Source: Flaveria trinervia
Taxonomy: Eukaryota > Streptophyta > Magnoliopsida > Asterales > Asteraceae
Direction: 5' to 3'
Assembly: GCA_025506515.1 (NCBI GenBank)
Contig: CM046451.1
Location: 52,511,356 to 52,575,355, forward strand
Length of the DNA stretch: 64,000 bases
Shown: piece after piece, positions 21,082 to 33,138 of the stretch
Numbering within the stretch: position 1 is the stretch's first letter
Layout: each line of letters starts with the position of its first letter
Notes under the pieces: generated by a model
Database searches by the model: none
The model's input: the letters and a program-made list of their open reading frames with translations, nothing else
Told to the model about the DNA's origin: nothing
Position numbers and translations under genes: made by a program

Positions 21082-24000
21082 TAACAGAGGATGGGGAGTT
21101 TAGGTGGTTGAGGTTAGGAAGTTGGTACGGATAATGGTGTAGGTTCAGGTATGTAAGGTCCAGTGGTTGGTGTAGTCTTCATAGGGAATGGAAAAGGAAT
21201 TGGTTTAGGTTAGGGTTGAGTGGTTAGTTTGAAGATCATCCCCTGTGCCCTTCTATACATCTCCTTCCTCTTCCCCAAGCGAATGTCAACCATTATGTCA
21301 CTGACATGTTGCTGGAGGGTCTTCTTAGACATAGGACCCACGTGCCTGCCAGAGAAGCCATGATCTCGGAGATAATCTTTCATCCAGGCCCTTTCACATA
21401 TCTTTCTGGTTGCAGCGAGTCCTGCTTCCTCTTCCTTCTTCTTTTTCAACCTCAACTTCTCCTTAGCATCTTTCTTTCTCTCTTTCTCCATTTGATCTTG
21501 TTGTTTGTTGAAAAACCATAAGATCATATCATTATAGTGTGACGACAGTTCTTCTAGAAAGAAGCCCCTGGAGGTTAGGAAGTTTATCCTTTCCCTCCTA
21601 AGCTGTTGATCAGCTTCTCTTTTCTTCTTCATCCTTTCTTCCTCCAAGGCCAACCTTGCTGCTTCTTCCTTTTGATGGATTTGCAACACAGTTGCCTTTT
21701 CTAACTTAACTAACTCATCTAATGGTAGCAGGAGTACATCCTCATTTGCAGCTCCTAAGTGGACAACTTTGTCGATAATTTCCACTCTTCTTTTGTTGTT
21801 GACAGCCTCCTGGTTGGCTGCAGCTGCTTTGCTACTAGCAGCTAGCAACTTCCCAGTTGGAAGTCTAACTTTTCTTTTGAGATTTTCTAACCTTGCTTCA
21901 ACCAGAAGCTCTTCCGCATTCATCTTCCTTTTTCCTTTGACATCTTTGGAAGTGCTAAACTTTGGGGGTTCTTGGATGGAAGATTCAGGTTGAGTAGTGG
22001 TAATTGGAGCGGGAGTCAGTGCTGATATTTGAGCTAGGGGTTGGATGAGAAAATCCTCCCTATTAACCTCAGATGAAAGTTCTAAGATTGCATCTATGAC
22101 TATTAGATCATCGGATAAAGAGAATAGTCCAGCCGCAGCTACAATCTCTACTTCAGAAAATTGAAGTTGTTCTTCTGAGGCCTTGACTTGTGCTTCGGAA
22201 GTCTATGAGAATGCACTTTTTGTCCCTACCATCTCAGTTGTTGGGCCATCAATCCTTGTTTCCCCTTCAAAATTAATCTCTGGTTCCACTTGGACCTTAG
22301 GTTGACCAACTTCTTTAATAGTAGTAGAAGGTGCATTCAACCTTTGAAGCTCTTGAGCTTTAAAGTAAATCACAAACAAGTCATGACTTGGCTATTTAAT
22401 AAAAGATTCTATCAAGAACTTATTGAAGAACCTGTTGAGATCTTGGATCATCCTTTGATCTATTTGAATCATAACTATAGGAGGCTCAAGAAAACTAAAG
22501 CTTGTTGCATGGGGTATCTTGAACTTAAGGAAGTGAGAGCTTTACTCTGTGGTTCCTCTTGTCTTTGGCTTTGTCCCTAAACACTCTCCCCATTTTTGGT
22601 AGCATTATCTTGAGAGCTTGATGAGTTGGAGGAAGAGGTCAATAAGACCTGAATTGGTACATGCCTAACAGATATCTCAATCTATTTCTCAGCTAGTTTG
22701 ACCTTGAGATTCTCAATCTCAAGTTGTTGAGTAGCAGACCTATCCTCTAAAGTCATAACCTTAGATTCAAGGTTTAAGACATTAGAAAGTAGGTCTTTAA
22801 TGGTGAGTTGCAGTATTCCTTCATCTTCTTTTGAAGAATCATAGGGAGATGAGGTAACATACCTAGTATGTTCATCCTCACCACTAGATGTGGTTCCTTG
22901 GCACCCTGGTTTCCCTTGCTTAATGATGTCTCTTTTAGAGCCATCAAAAGGCATGGATGCCATAGATTCAGTCTCAAAGATGTTACCACTATCCTAAGGG
23001 TCCATTGAGGCACCTTTAGTAATGGCAGCTAAATCTACATGAGTCCCCTCGACATCAGTGGGACTCACCTCAGTAAAGGCTTGCTGATGGGGGCTAGAGA
23101 TAAGAGGTCTCTCTAGGCACTAATGATCCTTGAGAGAGTGTTGTGGATCAGCTTCATTGCCATGAAGGGATGTAATCTATTTACTAGTATTGAATAGAAG
23201 GTCAGTAAAGGATAAAGAAGTTAAACCTAGTGACCCAGGACCTTGGTCAATGTCTAAAGGCATTGAGCCTATGGTGAGGCTATCCTTTTATGGCTACTCA
23301 GAGGAGTATAAAGACACACCCTAAGGGTTTTCTCCTTGGGTTTTGGGCTCATGGGTTTGAGACTGAGGAGACTCAAAACCCATATTGAGGTCAACAATGA
23401 AGGATGGTGAGACCTCAAACTGAGTGGGAGCCCATTGTTTCACTCTAGCCTTTTTGGATTGAATAGGAGGAGCTTGTTCAATCAGAGTAGATTGAACAAG
23501 GGTTCATTTGGGGCATCTTTGATATGTGATAGTGATAGGGTGAGAAGGTGGATTTGGAAATGTGATGGTAGTTGCTGGTGTGGATTCATCACATGTGGGG
23601 TGAGTAGGGATGTCACCAGGAGCCATTGGCTCAGTCATACCTGGAAGCAGAGCAGTATGTCTTCCAGTGAAATTGTCAGACACTTTCTCAAAGTCTTGAA
23701 GATGGTCGGCTTCATTTGAGGGACGGTCAAAGCAGCTGCATAGACAAGCTGACTCTGGTCCAGCTCACAGTTGATTATAGGCTGAAGAAACCAGGGATAC
23801 ATGAAGAATGTTTCCTACTGGAGGTTTCCCATATGATTGGTCAGCACAAATATTAAGTAGTTAAAGCGAAGGCTTCTCACTATTCCATGAACTAGGCATC
23901 CTAGTTTGTATGGATTTGATCCCATCCCCTAGATTTGTTGGATAAGCAATGTAGAACGACATGCAGCAGGAACTTCCAGTTATAAGAAAATTGAACTCGT

Positions 24001-24390
24001 AGACAGTAGACATGCTAACATCTCCACCATATCCTATTTGGATGTAGGTGCTGTCCAAATCTGCTTTGGGAAACTCTATAGGGGTGCGCACATCATGAAG
24101 TTCGAGATGCTCCCTGATGAGTTGTTCAAAAATGACCAACTTCTGGCCACAAATGCTCGATCTTATTACTCGAACCCTATTTAGGGTTTCAATATGACCA
24201 TTGGCCCAAATTCAACCATATGATTTGAATAAATGGTAGGGTTAACAGTCAGAGCAGTGTAATTTGATGATTGGGTAAGAAAGGAAATGATATTAGAGAA
24301 GTCAGCATCTCTTGAAGAATCAAGAAGTGCGACTTGATTGTGCTGAGGATTAAGATGAATTTGGACTTGGGTGAATTGGAGACGAAGGAA
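21082..24390 (-). pseudogene. ORF3 of C2 (family B), truncated and decayed
   Basis: Third-ORF product of family B, function unknown. The N-terminal domain is at 23861-24390: an NQVALLDSSRDADFSNI-type opening, then NPTIYSNHMVEF and IREHLEL, followed by a GYGGDVS segment, matching C1 and C3 by pattern. The original ATG near 24380 is lost and a frameshift lies near 24175. The middle has a coiled coil at 22682-22963 (NLESKVMTLEDR). The 21210-21923 frame is a long Lys/Glu-rich helix (KRRVEIIDKVV to EKLRLKKKKEEE), then LRDHGFSGRHVGPMSKK. The C-terminus is cut off by C0 at 21082. Many stops and shifts make it non-functional. By comparison with C5, roughly 700 bp of coding sequence is missing from the end. 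Confidence 0.78.
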
Positions 24391-24440
24391 GCTTTTAGGG
24401 TAGTAATATTTGGTAAGAAGATGAAAGTGAGTAGTCGGGG

Positions 24441-25150
24441 TTATTTAAATGGGTGAAATGGCAGTTAAGGGGGTTAGGATAAGATGATATGATGTTTTAG
24501 TATCTTATGTGATAGGGGTGTAAGGTTTGGTTCATTTAAATAGTCTGACATCATTAACAAAATCTTTACTTTTTACAGAGTGGGGCCCAAAAGATTTCTG
24601 TTACACATTAAGGTCTTTCTTTCGAGTATAAAGCATTTCCGAAGGTAATTGTCTTCTGAAGGCAATTTTCACTTGCGAAGGTAAAGTTCTTATTTCTGAG
24701 ATTAAAGTTTGCTTTCCGAATGGAGAGTTTTATAAGCTTTGGAAGTAGATCTGATATGTAATCAATCGCTTCTTTCGAGACTAAAAACTCTTCTAAGAAG
24801 GAAATTATCCTGAGAAGAATTTGCTTTGGAAGATATGTGAAACATCTTTCGAGAGTTAATTCTTCTTTGGAAGAATTTATACTTAGTGAAAATTTCAGAG
24901 AGAAACAATAAGGATTAAATGTAAAGGCTGATGCAACTCAAACACTCAAAGTCTCCTGCATGCATGCACAAGTGCATTGAAGAAGAATGCTTTGGAAGTT
25001 TCACATAAGCAACATAAATATTCTAAGTGTGAAATCTTCTGAAGTCAAGACCAATATCTTCCGAAGCCAAAGATGAAGTCTTTCAAAGCTTCAGAGACAA
25101 AGTCTTCCGAAGCCAACACTTGAAGACAGATTTCTTCCGAAGACTTTTAG
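24441..25150 (-). promoter_or_regulatory. Family B motif array upstream of C2 ORF3
   Basis: CTTCCGAAG and near variants (TTTCCGAAGG, CTTCTGAAGG, TCTTCCGAAGCC, CTTTGGAAG, TTTCGAGA) recur some 20 to 25 times from about 24620 to 25150, in both orientations. The same motif fills the LTR of family B copy C5 at 57490-57770. On the sense strand the array is followed by the AT-rich ATTTAAATAA (24441-24450), about 60 bp before the ORF3 N-terminus. The role as a promoter is inferred. Confidence 0.65.
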
Positions 25151-25755
25151 TATACATGTTTTATCTGATGTTGTTTACATAAAGCTAGACCCCTTTCTGC
25201 TGCAACTCTGTAAAGTCACCAACTTACATAAGTTGGTGAAAAGGTCCCTCCTTTTTGTAATATATTAGGATGTGAGCTATGGCATGTCATAGTCACTAGT
25301 CAAAAGGCAATCTGCCTTTTGACTCTACAATTGATTTTGTTTGTGTCTAGTCAATTGTGTCTAGTTGGTCTTCAAAGTATGGCCAGCTGTAGGATGTAGT
25401 ATATGTATCTCAAGAACTTGTAACTTTCTTGTATGCTTTGTAACATTTGTAATAGAACTTGAGAAGGCAATATACTTTAATCTTGAAAACCATCTCCTTG
25501 TGTATTTTGCTATCTTTTTCTATCTCATATTTACTTGTGTTCTTGGTATCATTATCAAAGGTTATCCAGTTTCACTATTTTATCTGTTAAGTATTCTTTC
25601 CAACTCTCCTAAGTGCATACTCTTCACCGGTCCTGTAGAAACCTTTTGTAACAGGGCTTAGATTGTTTTGACACAAGACTTTACATATTTTAAAAAGGTT
25701 TTCAAAAGAGATATACTAATAAATGTTTATCATCCCAATGGTGGTAATGAGATAC
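25151..25755. other. C2 non-coding spacer between pol and the motif array
   Basis: This 600-bp AT-rich stretch has no convincing ORF. It holds two clear hairpins: CACCAACTTA with TAAGTTGGTG (near 25216-25238), and AAAGGCA with TGCCTTT (near 25303-25320). Confidence 0.55.
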
Positions 25756-27260
25756 TTAAATCTTTGTATATTGTTCATTTGAGTCAACTTTGATTAGCTT
25801 AATTAGATTTTTCTCATGAATATCTCTAATGAAATGGTACCTAATATTAATATGCTTTGTCTTGGAGTGCTTCACAGGATTTTCAGTTATTGAGATTGCA
25901 TTGTTGTTGTCAATGTGGATAGGAGTGCTCATGAAGTTGAATCCGTAGTCTATCATCTGGTTTTGAATCCACAGCAGCTGAGCATAACAACTCACAGTAG
26001 CAATGTATTCTACTTCAGTAGTTGATGTAAAGACATAGGATTGCTTCTTACATTGCCATGTGATGATCCTTCCACCAAGAAGTTGACATCCACCTAATGT
26101 TGATTTCTTTTTGATGTTATAGCCACCATAGTCACTATCAGAATAGCCATAGAGATTGAAATTGGTGTTCCTTGGATACCATAGACCTAATGTAGGTGCT
26201 CCTTTGAGGTATTTGAGGATTCTCTTAGCAGTAATTAGGTGAGACACCTTTAGAGCAGCCTAATATCTTGCACAAATGCAGGTTGCAAACATGATATCAG
26301 GTCTACTTGCTGTGAGATACATAAGAGAACCAATAATTGCCCTATACTGATGTTGATTAGTATCCTCCCCCTCAGAGTCAGGACAGAGATTATGGTTTCT
26401 AGGTATGGGTGTCTTGGCTGACTTACAATATTTCATGTCAAATCTTTCTAAAATATCATTGACATGCTTAGAGTGATTGATGAAAAACCCTTCCTTCACT
26501 TGCTTCACCTGAATTCCAAGGAAAAAGTCCATTTTTCCCATATACTCATCTTAATTTTTTCTTCATGATACTCTTAAAGTCTTTATACATTTGGTCATTT
26601 GAGGAACCAAATATGATGTCATCAACATAGACTTGAACGAGCAACGTGTCCTTTCCAGACTTTCTTATGAAAAGAGTCTTATCAATGGTACCTCTAGTGT
26701 AACCATTCTTCAGGAGAAACTGAGACAGTGTCTCATACCACAACCTAGGTGCTTGGTGCAGCCCATATAGAGCTTTATCCAATTTGCACACATAGTTGGG
26801 GTGTTGTGGGTCTTCAAATCCTGGAGGCTAGCACACATAGACTTCCATATCTATATCCCCATATAGAAAGGCACACTTGATGTCAAGCTGGTAGACAGTG
26901 AAATTCTTGGATGCAGCATAGGCAAGGAAGATCCTAACCGCCTCAAGTCTTACAACAGGTGTAAAGACATCAGTATAATTGATTCCCTCCTCTTAAGTGT
27001 ATCCTTGAACCAACAGTCTTGCTTTGTTTTTTATGATCAAGCCTTTTTCATCTCTCTTGTTTCTGAAAACCCATTTTGTGTGTATAGGTACTTGACCAGA
27101 TAGTAGCGGACATAGGTTCCAAACCTTTTGTCTCTTGAATTGAATCAACTCCTCTTGCATCGATTCAACCCAGCTACTATCTTTCAAGGCATCTTCTATC
27201 TTCTAGGGTTCCATCTGAGATAAGAAGCATGAGTTCAGGCAAACATTCTCATGATGAGTT
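25756..27260 (-). pseudogene. pol: C2 pol: reverse transcriptase and RNase H, broken
   Basis: RT pieces lie at 26993-27187 (HTKWVFRNKRDEKG) and 26546-26791 (YGLHQAPRLWYE, then the catalytic YVDDIIFGSSN near 26608-26630). The 26260-26541 frame holds MGKMDFFLGIQVKQ and SRPDIMFATCICARY. RNase H is 25756-26247 (SDSDYGGYN, TSTTEVEYIA, KTKHINIRYHFIRD). Catalytic RT residues are present, but there are stops near 26545, 26258 and 26829 and shifts elsewhere. Several stops look like C-to-T or G-to-A changes, as expected for an old methylated copy. Confidence 0.87.
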
Positions 27261-27882
27261 TGTCCTCTTGTCCTCACACCTTAAGAGAGATCCCCTATGA
27301 TGTTCTCAGCTGGATAAATGTTGTGAATTCTAAGTCAAGGAATTACCTCCACTTGCAAAGATAGATCCAGATTGGACATATATTCCTCAGGATCTTGAAC
27401 ACTTTGTCCATCTACTGTTTCAAACTCATTCAATGAGAACTAATTGAATGAATAAGAAACATCATCATTTGTTGGCTGTGAAGCATCATTAACAGTTGTC
27501 TGTTCCTTCAAGATACTACTTCAATCAGCTTGGTGTTGTGCAGTGTCACCTGATAAAATTTAAGGGTCAACAGGTGAATCCCTATTTGAAGCACCACTAT
27601 CCCTTGAGATGGTTATACTGTCAGATCAGCCAATAGTGGGAGCTTGATTTGTTGTAGCTCTTTGGAGAACTTGGAATAGGTCTGGGTAGCTCAAATAGTT
27701 GGTCATCATTAGAATTACTTTGAGAACCTGTTCCAGCTAAAAATTCTCACAAAATGGTTTAGAATAGGTTGGAAACAATTCTAAGTCAAAAATATGATCA
27801 GAACCATTCCCCCTAACACAAGGAATGTACTCATTGACAACAATGTTGGATGATTCCTCAAATTGTTGAATTTTGATGTTAT
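27261..27882 (-). pseudogene. C2 integrase-RT linker, left of G2
   Basis: Low-complexity Ser/Glu/Asp-rich linker between integrase and RT, with many stops. The 27737-27979 frame runs across the G2 border and is not a gene as such. Reading from 35646 back across the insertion, the copia frame continues in phase at 27882, in the AYRVYN-type motif typical of the integrase C-terminus, so G2 split the linker-proximal integrase end. Confidence 0.75.
27878..27882. other. Target site duplication GTTAT of G2 (partner 35642-35646)
   Basis: GTTAT directly precedes the G2 left terminus TGTAAGG at 27883 and directly follows the right terminus GTTACA at 35641. Removing G2 and one copy restores a continuous copia reading frame. 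Confidence 0.96.
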
Positions 27883-28369
27883 TGTAAGGCCCCATTCCCG
27901 GGAAACTCATAGCTGGACATTCATCGTACATAAAACATATATTTACATTTATTTTAAATAAACATTGCAGCGGAAACATTTAAAACGAGATTTCATTTCA
28001 TTATAAAGGCTTTTGAAAAATAATACATCGTTATCAGGTTACAAAATACTTGTTGCATTACATCACAAAAACATTATAAACATGGATGCCATCCAAAAAG
28101 AGCAAAGTAGCTGCCCCACGCCATCCTCAGCAATGCTCACCTGCCAACTGGAAAATGCATAAAAAGTCAGCGTTGCTGAGTGAGTTCTAGTTTTATAATA
28201 AAACATACTCTATCTTTCGTTTAAAACCGTTCTTTACTTTCATTCAATCATAACAAGTTTTAAAATGTGATCACACATCATACGTACACATAGATAATAT
28301 TTATTATCTTCATCATCGTTCGTTTCGTACATTTATTATCTTTCGTTTTCATCTAGGTCCTGCCATGTG

Positions 28370-28630
28370 CTTAACCCCCCTGTAGAGCACTAAGAATTCA
28401 TCTAGGGTTAAGCGACAAGGACCCCGTACATATGGTCAATCACAAAGATTGAACCTCATGGGGTTTTTAACCCGCACACAGTTGAGCTGACAACCCTTCA
28501 TTAGGTGTGAACCTCCATACATTTGCTTAATCACATGGATTAAGCCCCAGTGTACATCCTCATGGGGTAGCTAACCCTCACACGGTTGAGCTAACACTCC
28601 GCATTGAGTGTGAACCTCCATACATTTGCT
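28370..28630. repeat. Tandem block in G2 3' LTR (copy at 33960-34245)
   Basis: Units of roughly 90 bp repeat the themes GAACCTCCATACATTTGCTTA, CATCCTCATGGGG and CACACGGTTGAGCT about three times. The block sits at the same LTR position as the unrelated 62-bp minisatellite of G1, between shared flanks (TTTCGTT...AAAACCGT and GCTTGCAAGCCTTTC). Confidence 0.8.
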
Positions 28631-28995
28631 TGCAAGCCTTTCTTTCGTTCATTCAATCATTAATGCATGCATTCTTTCATTTCGTTCCTCTTTTCATTAT
28701 CTTCCACTTTACGTTACATAATACTTTCATTTCATTCATTAACATTCAATGTAAAGCCATGGGAAAATAAACATACATAACAGGAACATTATATACACAT
28801 ACAACATCATCATACAGGGCATCATAGATACATAACATACATCATACATACCATCATGCATAAGCATCAGTCATACATCATGCCACAACATTGAATGTCA
28901 AAACATCTATGACCTCAAAAGTTAACTTTCACAGCCCCCGGGAACCTCCCAAGTCAAAGCCTAAATTACACTTTTTCTCCAAAAAGTTAGAAATA

Positions 28996-29340
28996 TTCTA
29001 AGTGTTCATCCGCATTTGTCTTAGTTCATCCGCATTTCTTTTATTTCATCCGCATTTGTCTTAGTTCATTCGCATTTCTTTTACTTCATCCGCATTTGTT
29101 ATAGTTCATCCGCATTTGTTATAGTTCATCCGCATTTCTTTTACTTCATCAGTATTTGTTATAGTTCATCCGCATTTCCTCCAATACTCATCCGCACTTC
29201 GCATACTTAGTCAATGTTCATCCACATTCCCCATACTTAGTCAATGTTCATCCGCATTTCCCATACTTGGTCAATGTTCATGCGCATTGACTTTCATCCG
29301 CATTGACCTTCATCCGCATTGACTTTCATCCGCATTTGCC
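28996..29340. repeat. CATCCGCATT decamer array in G2 3' LTR (copy at 34617-34915)
   Basis: About 18 direct copies are joined by TTGTCTTAGTT, TCTTTTACTT or TTCCCATACTTAGTCAATGTT spacers. The two LTR arrays differ in copy number, as expected from slippage after insertion. Confidence 0.9.
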
Positions 29341-30074
29341 AACACTTCAGTAGTTCTCTCTAAACTTAGGCGTATGAAATACTGATTGGATGCATGAGCA
29401 GCCTAGGGCACACTATTCATCAGATTCATTCCCCAATCTCATCTTTCATGTTCTAAGCTTAACTCTTACATTCTAAGCCTTAGAAACATAATCATAGCAT
29501 CATCAAATCATAAACACAGTCCAGAATCATACCATAACATCATCATACAGACATTCAAATGTACGGGTATAAAACCCAGTTTTATAAAAATACAATCCAT
29601 GCATTTCCAGCCCCAATATCAGTTAAAACATGTAAAAAGAGAGGTTCTAGAACTCACCTTTGCAGCTCTTGAGTATGGCTTCTTCCAAACCCATTTGCAA
29701 ATGAGTTCAATCGCCTAGAAACCCACTAAAACACACACAACCGAACATACAAACACACATAAGCATACACCCGAGGACATAAACGGTTAAGAACACCATA
29801 AAACCATGAATTCTTACCTTCAATTCAAATTTTCAGCTTGCTCTTCTTCAAAAATCTAAAACCTTCCGCTCTGCTACTCTCTATTTCTAAAATTCGAGAA
29901 TTGTGTGGGTGTAGAAAGAGTGATGGGCGACCATCACCTTTTACACCCACTTTTTCAAATCTTTTGTCCTTTTTGACACTTTTTACCCCTTAACTTGGGT
30001 AAAATATCTTTTCTTTCTTTTTCTTCACCTTATTCTTCTTTCTTTGACTTTAAAAAAAATAATCGGGTGTTACA

Positions 30075-30113
30075 AGTCCACCCCCCTTATATAGGTTTCG
30101 TCCTAGATACCTA
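30075..30113 (-). other. G2 polypurine tract
   Basis: The minus strand reads TAAGGGGGGTGGACT directly before the 3' LTR (30075-30090). The few bases up to the integrase stop hold nothing else. Confidence 0.85.
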
Positions 30114-30486
30114 TTATTCCTCAAAGAATTGTGGGTAATGCTGCCTCATCTCTTCTTCAGTCTCCCACATAGACTCGGATCCTTTCTTGTGCTTCCACAG
30201 TACACGCACAAGAGGAACCACTTTATTTCTCAACCTCTTATCCTTTCGATCAATGATTGCCACTGGTTGCTCCACATAATTGAGCCGTTCATCTAATTCA
30301 ACATCCTCCAGTGGAACAATCACATCTTCATCTGCTAGACACTTTCTCAGATGAGATACATGGAAGGTCGGGTGAATTCCACTTAGCTCATCTGGTAACT
30401 CCAATTTATAGGCCACCTCTCCTAATCTAGCAATGATTCGGAAAGGCCCTATGTATCTTGGGCTCAACTTGCCCCGCTTTCTTAAC
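30114..30486 (-). pseudogene. pol: G2 integrase C-terminus with chromodomain-like tail
   Basis: Only the end of integrase is left: the LSPRYIGPFRIIARLGEVAY block, the HPTFHVSHLRKCL motif, and a tail PLVRVLWKHKKGSESMWETE that ends in an MRQHYPQFF-type sequence. This tail is the chromodomain-like ending typical of Tekay/Del chromoviruses, thought to guide insertion to chromatin. The natural start is absent: upstream sequence switches to RT at about 30487. It is open to its stop at 30114 but has no function by itself. Confidence 0.85.
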
Positions 30487-31358
30487 CTAATAATACCCTT
30501 CCAAGTCTTGAATGAACCTCTTATAGTAGCCCGCCAAACCCAAGAAACTACGAATCTCGGATGGCATTTTTGGAGACTTCCATTGCATCATTGCCTCCAC
30601 CTTTGCCAGGTCCACTATAATCCCATTAGGATTCACCACTTGACCCAAGAATTGAACCTCGCACAACCAGAATGCACATTTGGGGAATTTTGCGTACAAC
30701 TTCTCTCTTCTCAACGTCTCCATCACCACTCAAATGTGACCGGCATGCTCCTCTTCATTCTTGGAATAAATAAGGATATCATCAATAAACACAATCACTA
30801 ATTTGATCAACATCAGCCAACACACTCGGTTCATCAAATCCATAAAAGTAGCTAGCGCGTTGGTCAAACCAAATGGCATAACAAAGAGCTCATAGTAACC
30901 ATAGCGCGTGCGAAAAGCTGTTTTAGGGACATCCTGCTCTTTCACCCTTAACTGATGGTAGCCCGATCGAAGACCTATCCTTGAGAACCAACTGGCACCT
31001 TGAAGCTGATCAAACAAATCATCAATTCTTGGTAAGGGGTATCGGTTCTTTATCGTCAACTTATTCAGCTCACGGTAGTCTATACACACCTCATACTACC
31101 GTCTTTCTTTTTCACAAACAGGACCGGAGCACCCCAAGGAGAGATACTCGGCCTAATAAACCTCTTATCAAGTAGCTCTTGCAATTGCTCCATCAATTCT
31201 TTCATCTCAGTAGGAGCCAACCGATATGGTGCCTTGGCAACAGGTTGGGCACCTTGTATCAAATCAATCTGAAACTCGATCTCACAGTCAGGTGGCACTC
31301 CTGGTAAGTCTTCGGGAAACACATCTGGAAAGTCACACACAATCGGGACATCAGATAG
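30487..31358 (-). pseudogene. pol: G2 reverse transcriptase, broken and 3'-truncated
   Basis: RT blocks in order: CDFPDVFPEDL and the SPWGAPVLFVKKKDGS block (31080-31340), CIDYRELNKL to VIVFIDDILIYSK (30730-31089) and FLGLAGYYKRFIQD (30487-30729). A single-base deletion near 31086 and a TGA at 30730 split it; the TGA replaces an arginine codon in G1, a C-to-T change. RNase H is gone: after FIQD the sequence jumps to the integrase end. A TAG at 31359-31361 separates RT from the protease frame, as in G1. Confidence 0.88.
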
Positions 31359-33138
31359 CTATGGTGTTGGTGTTTCCACATCCTTCACATAGGCCAAGTA
31401 GGCGCTACATCCACGCCTCATACACTTTCCCGCCACCGCAATCGAAATCACTTTCGGAATCGTAGTGACTTCACCATAAACCGTCACCAAACTCCCGTCG
31501 GGCGCTGTCAAACGAATCATCTTCTTATGATACACAATGTTGGCCTCGTAGTCCGCTAGCCAATCCATCCCAAGAACCAAATCGAAACCACCTAAGGCCA
31601 TTATGAATGGTCTAATCAGAAATTTATGACCTTCTAATTCCACATCACATCCTTCTAACATCTTAGAGATTCTGGTAGACTTACCTATGGAAGTTTCTAC
31701 ATCAAAGGGTGCACCAATACGTCTACTACTAATAGGCAGTTAGCACCAAAAGCGGCAGAAATAAAACTTTTACTAGCATCAGAATCAAATAACACAGAAG
31801 CTAAAGTTTGGTTCACTTGAAACGTACCAGACATAACATTAGGGTCCATCCCAGCCTCCTCCTGTGTCATCGTGAATGCCTTGGCGCTCAGCCTCGGTCC
31901 TTCACTTCCCGTCTTCTTCACCCCAGAACCCTCAGCCCTCGGCTTCTTACAGTCCGTACTCATATGACCACTTTCCCCATAGTTGAAACACCTCAGACCC
32001 CTGCAATCTCTAGCCATATGACCAAGCTTCCCACACTTGAAACAAACGTTTGATCCCCACTTGCATTCCCCCGAATGCTCTTCCCATATTTGCCACACCT
32101 CTTCGATCCTGCACCTGGTGTGACCATACGGCGGTCATCCACCCGTGCCTTCTTGTTGCCCGTCGAGGCATGACCCCAACCAAACCTCTTCCCATTCCAG
32201 TTTCGATCACCACTACCCTTCGTGTTCACCTCAGCCACCACCACCTCTCGCTTGTCATACAATCTTCATGCCAAATCAACTGCCGACCTAAACGTCCTCG
32301 GTCGAGCGACGATCATGTGCCTACGGATATCCGCCAGCAAACCCTGAACATACCTCTTGATCTTTCGAGACAGAGGTGTCACTTAATCTGGCACCGGCCG
32401 TGCCATTTCATTAAACCTTGTGGTGTATTGCTGATGTGTCATAGTTCCTGCCTCCAACTGCAGGTATTCCCTTTCAACTTTGTCCATCTCATGATGAGGA
32501 CAGAACTACTCAATCACTAGTCTCTTCAACTTTGACCACCTCATTATTCCGATAGACCGGCTACTCTCATCTTGGACAATATTGTCCCACTAGCATAAAG
32601 CTGAGTACGAAAGAGTGGGCAGCAAACTTCAGTTTTTAATCCTCCCGGCACTCACTGATGTTCAGAACAGCTTCCATTTCTCTCACCCATCAGTGAGCAG
32701 TAGCAGCAGTGCCATTACCATCAAAATTAGGGGGCTTGCACCTTTGAAATGCCCCATAGTTATATCCTCATGTCGCCTCAGGCATAGGCTCTTCTTCTTC
32801 CTCTTCTTCTTCGTCATCTGATAGAACTGTCTCAGTCTCGGGCTGTCTTCTTTCGCCCGTAGGTCTACTTCTTTCCTTCCTTTCTCCTTTCCTTACAACC
32901 TTAATAACTTCGGTCATCATAGACGGTAAGATTGTTTGCACGACCTGATGAACTTCTTCCACAACAGCCTCCTTTACTGAGCCTCTCAAGTTAGCACTCT
33001 CATCACTGCCCTCCGGATGAGGGGTCTCAGGTTCTTCATGAACCTCCTTTTTGGCTCTAGGACTTCCTCTCATGACCCGTGGTTTAGCACCACATCCACC
33101 ACCACCACGTGAAGCTTTTGATGATCTACCACCGCCAT
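31359..33138 (-). pseudogene. gag: G2 gag and protease, broken
   Basis: The gag ATG is at 33136-33138. The acidic N-terminus is at 32768-33073, the core around 32270-32560 is decayed, and the 31697-32262 frames carry CFKCGKLGHMARDC and a second knuckle, CFNYGESGHMSTDC, that has lost its second cysteine. The protease motif reads FDSDASKSF, so the glycine of DSG is replaced by aspartate near 31770. The linker (31359-31661, GGFDLVLGMDWLADYEANIV) is well kept. Premature stops and shifts lie near 32100, 32265 and 32765. Overall homology to G1 gag is high. Confidence 0.85.

Larger units (their letters stand above)
21082..27882 (-). mobile_element. C2: Ty1/copia family B, left (3') part
   Basis: Minus-strand copia element holding ORF3, a spacer with a motif array, RNase H, RT and part of the integrase-RT linker. 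It is cut on the left by C0 at 21082 and on the right by G2 at 27882, and continues at 35642. Its own 3' LTR should lie left of the window. ORF3 aligns by eye with that of C5 (58600-61167). Confidence 0.88.
27883..30074 (-). repeat. G2 3' LTR (2192 bp)
   Basis: Runs from TGTAAGGCC to GGTGTTACA. It contains a minisatellite-like block at 28370-28630 and a CATCCGCATT array at 28996-29340. There is no credible gene inside. Confidence 0.95.

Noticed and set aside
24620..25150. CTTCCGAAG repeats as heat-shock elements
   Set aside because: Heat-shock elements need TTCnnGAA spacing; here TTC and GAA are one base apart.
27737..27979. ORF crossing the C2/G2 border
   Set aside because: A chance fusion of copia linker and gypsy LTR sequence across the insertion site.
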